A stretch of DNA of 64,000 nucleotides, taken from Acidimicrobiaceae bacterium (GTDB taxonomy: Bacteria > Actinomycetota > Acidimicrobiia > Acidimicrobiales > Aldehydirespiratoraceae). The DNA lies in contig JAPOUM010000025.1 of NCBI GenBank assembly GCA_026708645.1, positions 45,475 to 109,474 on the forward strand. Reading direction: 5' to 3'. The position numbers and the translations under genes were made by a program. Under the pieces are notes generated by a model, which was not told where the DNA came from, did not search any database, and worked only from the letters and a program-made list of their open reading frames with translations. Below are positions 60,954 through 64,000 of the stretch, in pieces. Numbering within the stretch: position 1 is the first letter of the stretch; each line of letters begins with the position of its first letter.

Positions 60954-62428
60954 GATGCGTGCCTCCCGCCGCCGACCGAATCGGCTGTCTTCTTCGGATG
61001 GTGGGGAATGCACAGTCCGAAGCCTCGTGATCGGGCACCTCCGATGATGACCGGTCCCCTCACAGGTTCCGCGAACCTGACAACGATGTGGGAGTAGGGC
61101 TTTGCGGTGCCGCGATTCTTGGAATCGTTGCGCTCGACTTCTGAGGGGTGCAGATCAAGCGCTCCAGGAACCAGTGGTACTCGGGCTTTGCGAAACGCCA
61201 ACGGCTGGGGGAGCCCGGCGTTGCTACACCAGCGCTGCAGTTCAGGAAGGTCGAGACTACCGAAGCGTTCATGCACAGCAGGCACGGCCGTCACCCATAT
61301 CTCGGACTTCTGCCGCCATCGGCTCGGTCTGGATGCCAGCGGCCCGTCACCACGCCAAGGCGAGATTTTGGCTTCGAGTTTCGTGCCTCGGAGCCAGTCG
61401 AGCGATTTGGCAGCTGCACGGACACGTTCAATGACGTCGCTGCCACAGTCACGAGGTAGCCATACTGCCGCTCCCAGGATCCGTCCGTCAGAATGGGCGT
61501 AGCCAACGTTGGGCAATGCCAGGTAGCGCGCTATCTCGTAGCCGTTGCCCTCGAAGCCGTGTCCGTGAAGCTCACGCGGCAGAGGATCACCGTAGAGCCG
61601 TTGGTACCTCGACATGGTGGCTGCCTTGAGAGCGGCAGTCACGTCGGCGATACGACGTCCTGGCACTCCAGGCTCAAGCTGGAGCCAGGCGACGACCGAG
61701 CCCGTCTCGTCTTCGTTGGCGTCATCTGGGCCCGCGTAGGCCGTGAGATTTCGCAACACCGGGAACTGCCGACGTGAGACGGAAGGACCTTCTGTTAACC
61801 ATGACTCATATGCTGTTTGCAGAGTCTTCAGGTGTTGGCCCGGGCGAGGCACCGAAACCATGCATGTTCCATCGGGGCTTGGCTGAAACGCGTGAAGCGC
61901 TTCGGTATCGTTGTCGTCGAGCGAAGTGTCGACTCGCACTCTGATCGGGGAATCAGCGCATCCGAGATAGCCGATACGCGCTGCGCGGAGTCTTAGGGAG
62001 TCAAGCCAGACCGTTGCATCAGCATCCCGCCAGACGTACGTGACTTTCTGATGCTCAACAGCGATCCGCACGCCCGGCCGCACGAGAGCCCCTTTCCTAG
62101 CGGGGTACTCCTGATGGTTGCTCGGGTAGTCCGCCCCGATCTTCTTGACAGAGGTGAAAGCCTGCACGACGTAGCGCTGTTCTAACCTTTGATGGTGGGG
62201 ACTCGCCTCAGCATGGATCACCGGCGGTCCCAGAGCCTCAAGGAACTCCAACTCGGCACCGCTTGTGATGCGGCAGTCATCCCCCATTCCGTCCGCAGCG
62301 ACGAAGGCAGCCAGAAGCCGGGTCACAGACGGCGGCCACTCTCCAACTTCAGCCCGCCCTGTGACAGTACTGCCGTCAGGGTCGGCTCGATAGGTGCCAT
62401 GCAGGAACTCGACGGTGATCGTCAGCAT
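60950..62428 (-). CDS. csb2: type I-U Cas5-Cas6-like protein Csb2 (GSU0054 type)
   Basis: ATG 62428 shares one base with the csb1 stop (TGATG); 492 aa. The N-terminal RAMP: LTITVEFLHGTYRADPDGST, then GEWPPSVTRLLAAFVAADGM, and AARIGYLGCADSPIRVRVD. The C-terminal RAMP ends in the Gly-rich loop RGPVIIGGARSRGFGLCIP, as in Cas6. It is thought to process crRNA and to cap the 5' end of the complex (Cas5 and Cas6 roles in one protein). It overlaps cas3 by 4 bp. Confidence 0.93.
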   Translation of the reverse strand: MLTITVEFLHGTYRADPDGSTVTGRAEVGEWPPSVTRLLAAFVAADGMGDDCRITSGAELEFLEALGPPVIHAEASPHHQRLEQRYVVQAFTSVKKIGADYPSNHQEYPARKGALVRPGVRIAVEHQKVTYVWRDADATVWLDSLRLRAARIGYLGCADSPIRVRVDTSLDDNDTEALHAFQPSPDGTCMVSVPRPGQHLKTLQTAYESWLTEGPSVSRRQFPVLRNLTAYAGPDDANEDETGSVVAWLQLEPGVPGRRIADVTAALKAATMSRYQRLYGDPLPRELHGHGFEGNGYEIARYLALPNVGYAHSDGRILGAAVWLPRDCGSDVIERVRAAAKSLDWLRGTKLEAKISPWRGDGPLASRPSRWRQKSEIWVTAVPAVHERFGSLDLPELQRWCSNAGLPQPLAFRKARVPLVPGALDLHPSEVERNDSKNRGTAKPYSHIVVRFAEPVRGPVIIGGARSRGFGLCIPHHPKKTADSVGGGRHAS

Positions 62429-63627
62429 CAGCTTTCCTCAGCCAGCGGCCACGAAGACTCGATTGCCTTGGCGATGTTGTCCTTCGGCGACAGCTTGATC
62501 GGGTCTCTGTCCCAGCCGTCGAGTGGAACACCGACCGAACTGGCGTGCTGCTTCGCGCTTTCCAGCAGTTCTCTGGTGGCTTGATGGTTGAGAGGATCAA
62601 GCGACTCGTCGGAGAGTCCGAGCCACAGCGCTGAGCTGCTGGAGACTCGAAGATCAGATCCCGACCGCAGAGTGAATCCTCGCCCGAAGGCCAAGCAATG
62701 AGCGTGCAAGCCCATCGCCACTAGCAGAGCTCTCGCTGCGGCGTCTGCGGCGGTGTCGTAGTCAGGGCCGAGCCCGATCCGTCGGAGTTGCGCGAAGGAG
62801 ACGGTCGCTCGTTGTGTCAATCGACGGAACGACACGGCCGCCGGGGTTGCGCCGCCAACCGGAACCTGGCCGTGACCTAGTTCTGACAGAGCTTTCTTGA
62901 CTTCCCCCTTCTCTGGCTTTGCACCAAGACGCCAACCTTCGTGGTCCTTGTCGTCGTAGATAGCCGATTCTTCGATGCTGAGGTTCAGCGGATCACCCTT
63001 GAGGCCCAATATCTTCGTGTCGCTGCTGGCAGGCTGCCAGCCGATGATCTCTGAAGCCCAAGCTCGAGCGTGTTTGGCTTGGTTGCGCTTCTTGCCGAGG
63101 TGAGATTGCCAGAAGCCGTAGAGCAATGCCTGCGGCCACCAAGCCATGAGCGCCGCTGCTCTGTCGTGTGTGGCATCAAGGACAGAGCGTCCGGTTGGGT
63201 GACTTGAGAAGTCGACCCCTTCTAGGGTTGAGTCGCGAAGGTAGGCGTCGGCGTTTCGATGCGGGAATTGCCAGCTCGAAAGCTCGCGCGGCAAGTGCGG
63301 AGGCAAGCTAGGCAAATCGGAGAGGTCTAGGATCATCTCCGGCACTCCCGTGTCTGAGCGGCTGCGTCGCAGGGCATCCTCGTACCGGTTGGCCTGTGAA
63401 GGGACGTTGTCGATGACGTAGATGTCTTGGGGCTTTTCGCCACCGCCTTGTGGGTCGTCTGCTGGCGGCCATCTGCGGTCAGCCTGATAGACAGCTCCAG
63501 AGTAGATGGCTGGCTTCACGGTTGCGCCAGAGCCTCCGATCGGCTCAAGCACCGAGTCCAGTCGGATTCCATCTTCGAACGAGTTGTTCGATGTGCCATC
63601 GAGCAGTCTTTGCAATGTGATTTCCAT
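62428..63627 (-). CDS. csb1: type I-U Cas7-like protein Csb1 (GSU0053 type)
   Basis: ATG 63627 preceded by AAGGAGG; the frame is open to GTG 63828, but the upstream part is not family-like. 399 aa. ITLQRLLDGTSNNSFEDGIR, PAIYSGAVYQADRRWP, HRNADAYLRDS, and a C-terminal GLHAHCLAFGRGFTLRSGSD. It forms the crRNA-binding backbone of the interference complex. It is the first gene of the operon; no array or clear promoter was resolved upstream. Confidence 0.92.
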   Translation of the reverse strand: MEITLQRLLDGTSNNSFEDGIRLDSVLEPIGGSGATVKPAIYSGAVYQADRRWPPADDPQGGGEKPQDIYVIDNVPSQANRYEDALRRSRSDTGVPEMILDLSDLPSLPPHLPRELSSWQFPHRNADAYLRDSTLEGVDFSSHPTGRSVLDATHDRAAALMAWWPQALLYGFWQSHLGKKRNQAKHARAWASEIIGWQPASSDTKILGLKGDPLNLSIEESAIYDDKDHEGWRLGAKPEKGEVKKALSELGHGQVPVGGATPAAVSFRRLTQRATVSFAQLRRIGLGPDYDTAADAAARALLVAMGLHAHCLAFGRGFTLRSGSDLRVSSSSALWLGLSDESLDPLNHQATRELLESAKQHASSVGVPLDGWDRDPIKLSPKDNIAKAIESSWPLAEES

Positions 63628-64000
63628 TTCAGCCTCCTTCGAGGATTCGGGATTCTGTGCTGCAGCGCCTATCACGCCAGGAAGACCCACCGGAGGCCTC
63701 ACGGCGTCATTTGGACGCAACTCGAACTTTAGAGGAGGGGTGTGACATAGCACCGTTCTGGGTCGGCCCAAACAGGCACGGAGACCTGATCCGCCCCTCA
63801 AGTAGAGCTTGTCATGCCGTATGAGCACCAGTTCGAGCTGGGCGGCTAACCTATGATTTGCGGATGTTCAGCGATCCTTGAAAACTTATCTCGGTGCGGC
63901 TGGTTGTGTCCAGCTTCAGGGCCTCTGCCTTGCATCAGATACTCTAAGAGTGCGGATGAGGCAGCGTTGCGGGGGGTGCGCCCCCCGCCTTCATTGAGCG
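63628..64000. other. upstream region of the CRISPR-Cas operon with a GC-rich hairpin
   Basis: No CRISPR repeats and no supported gene. The csb1 frame stays open to 63828. A perfect 8-bp inverted repeat, GCGGGGGG...CCCCCCGC (63969-63988) with loop TGCG, could be a strong hairpin, but it is not followed by a T run. Confidence 0.55.

Noticed and set aside
63628..63828. 67-codon N-terminal extension of csb1
   Set aside because: The strong AAGGAGG sequence before ATG 63627 and the family-like start MEITLQRLLDG make the shorter form far more likely.
63969..63988. Rho-independent terminator
   Set aside because: The stem is strong but no T run follows on either strand, and no gene is known to end just before it inside the window.

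Overview
The window reads as a high-GC actinobacterial chromosome, most probably class Acidimicrobiia. There is no rRNA to prove this. The pointers are a WhiB-type Fe-S regulator, a UPF0182 membrane protein, a PDZ/Lon-like S16 protease, a DUF2342 metalloprotease-like protein, PPK1, TatA, frequent GTG starts and many 1-4 bp gene overlaps. About 50 protein genes and two tRNAs (initiator Met and Ser-CGA) are supported, plus several gene remnants. Most long antisense open frames are GC-rich shadows and are left out.

Layout. 0-1.2 kb: end of an unknown gene, a small hypothetical gene, and a scrap of two fused IS remnants (IS256 and IS481 families). 1.2-4.4 kb: a divergent gamma-glutamyltransferase-like gene and a FAD amine/amino-acid oxidase. 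4.5-11.6 kb: an accessory island with an AT-rich left edge. It holds a DUF262/HNH-type protein (GmrSD/SspE-like), a PP-loop PAPS-reductase-like protein broken in frame by a 12-G run, a GHKL ATPase, two unrecognised proteins and a decayed ATPase/nuclease tail. This is the best candidate for an undescribed defence system. 11.7-34.6 kb: mostly core genes (MaoC hydratase, PLD enzyme, rhodanese, VWA protein, WhiB, TatA, PPK1, MFS, DUF2342, epimerase, MoaE, MreB-like, HEAT protein, S16 protease, UPF0182, PabC-like enzyme, TadA), with an AlbA_2/Schlafen-type protein inserted next to the initiator tRNA.

34.7-50.3 kb: a DM13 protein and what looks like a purine/hydantoin/peptide salvage region: amidohydrolase, DeoD, DUF917 plus hydantoinase/oxoprolinase, M19 dipeptidase, a PucR-type regulator and a sugar/nucleoside-type ABC importer. 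Inside it lies an XRE-ImmA/IrrE operon with a well-formed leaderless promoter, next to a BRCT fragment. 50.3-54.9 kb: an accessory zone with mosaic repeats, four exact-period 23-bp repeats ending at the start codon of a DUF4143 ATPase, a tandemly duplicated two-gene CxxC module and a DUF222-HNH protein. 55.2-63.6 kb: a tightly overlapped minus-strand type I-U (now I-G) CRISPR-Cas operon, csb1-csb2-cas3-csb3-cas4-cas1-cas2, with no CRISPR array in the window.

Two window-wide oddities stand out. First, at least nine genes have their stop codon and flanking bases copied in tandem just downstream. Second, there are two 12-G homopolymers, one inside the defence-island PP-loop gene and one beside cas2.
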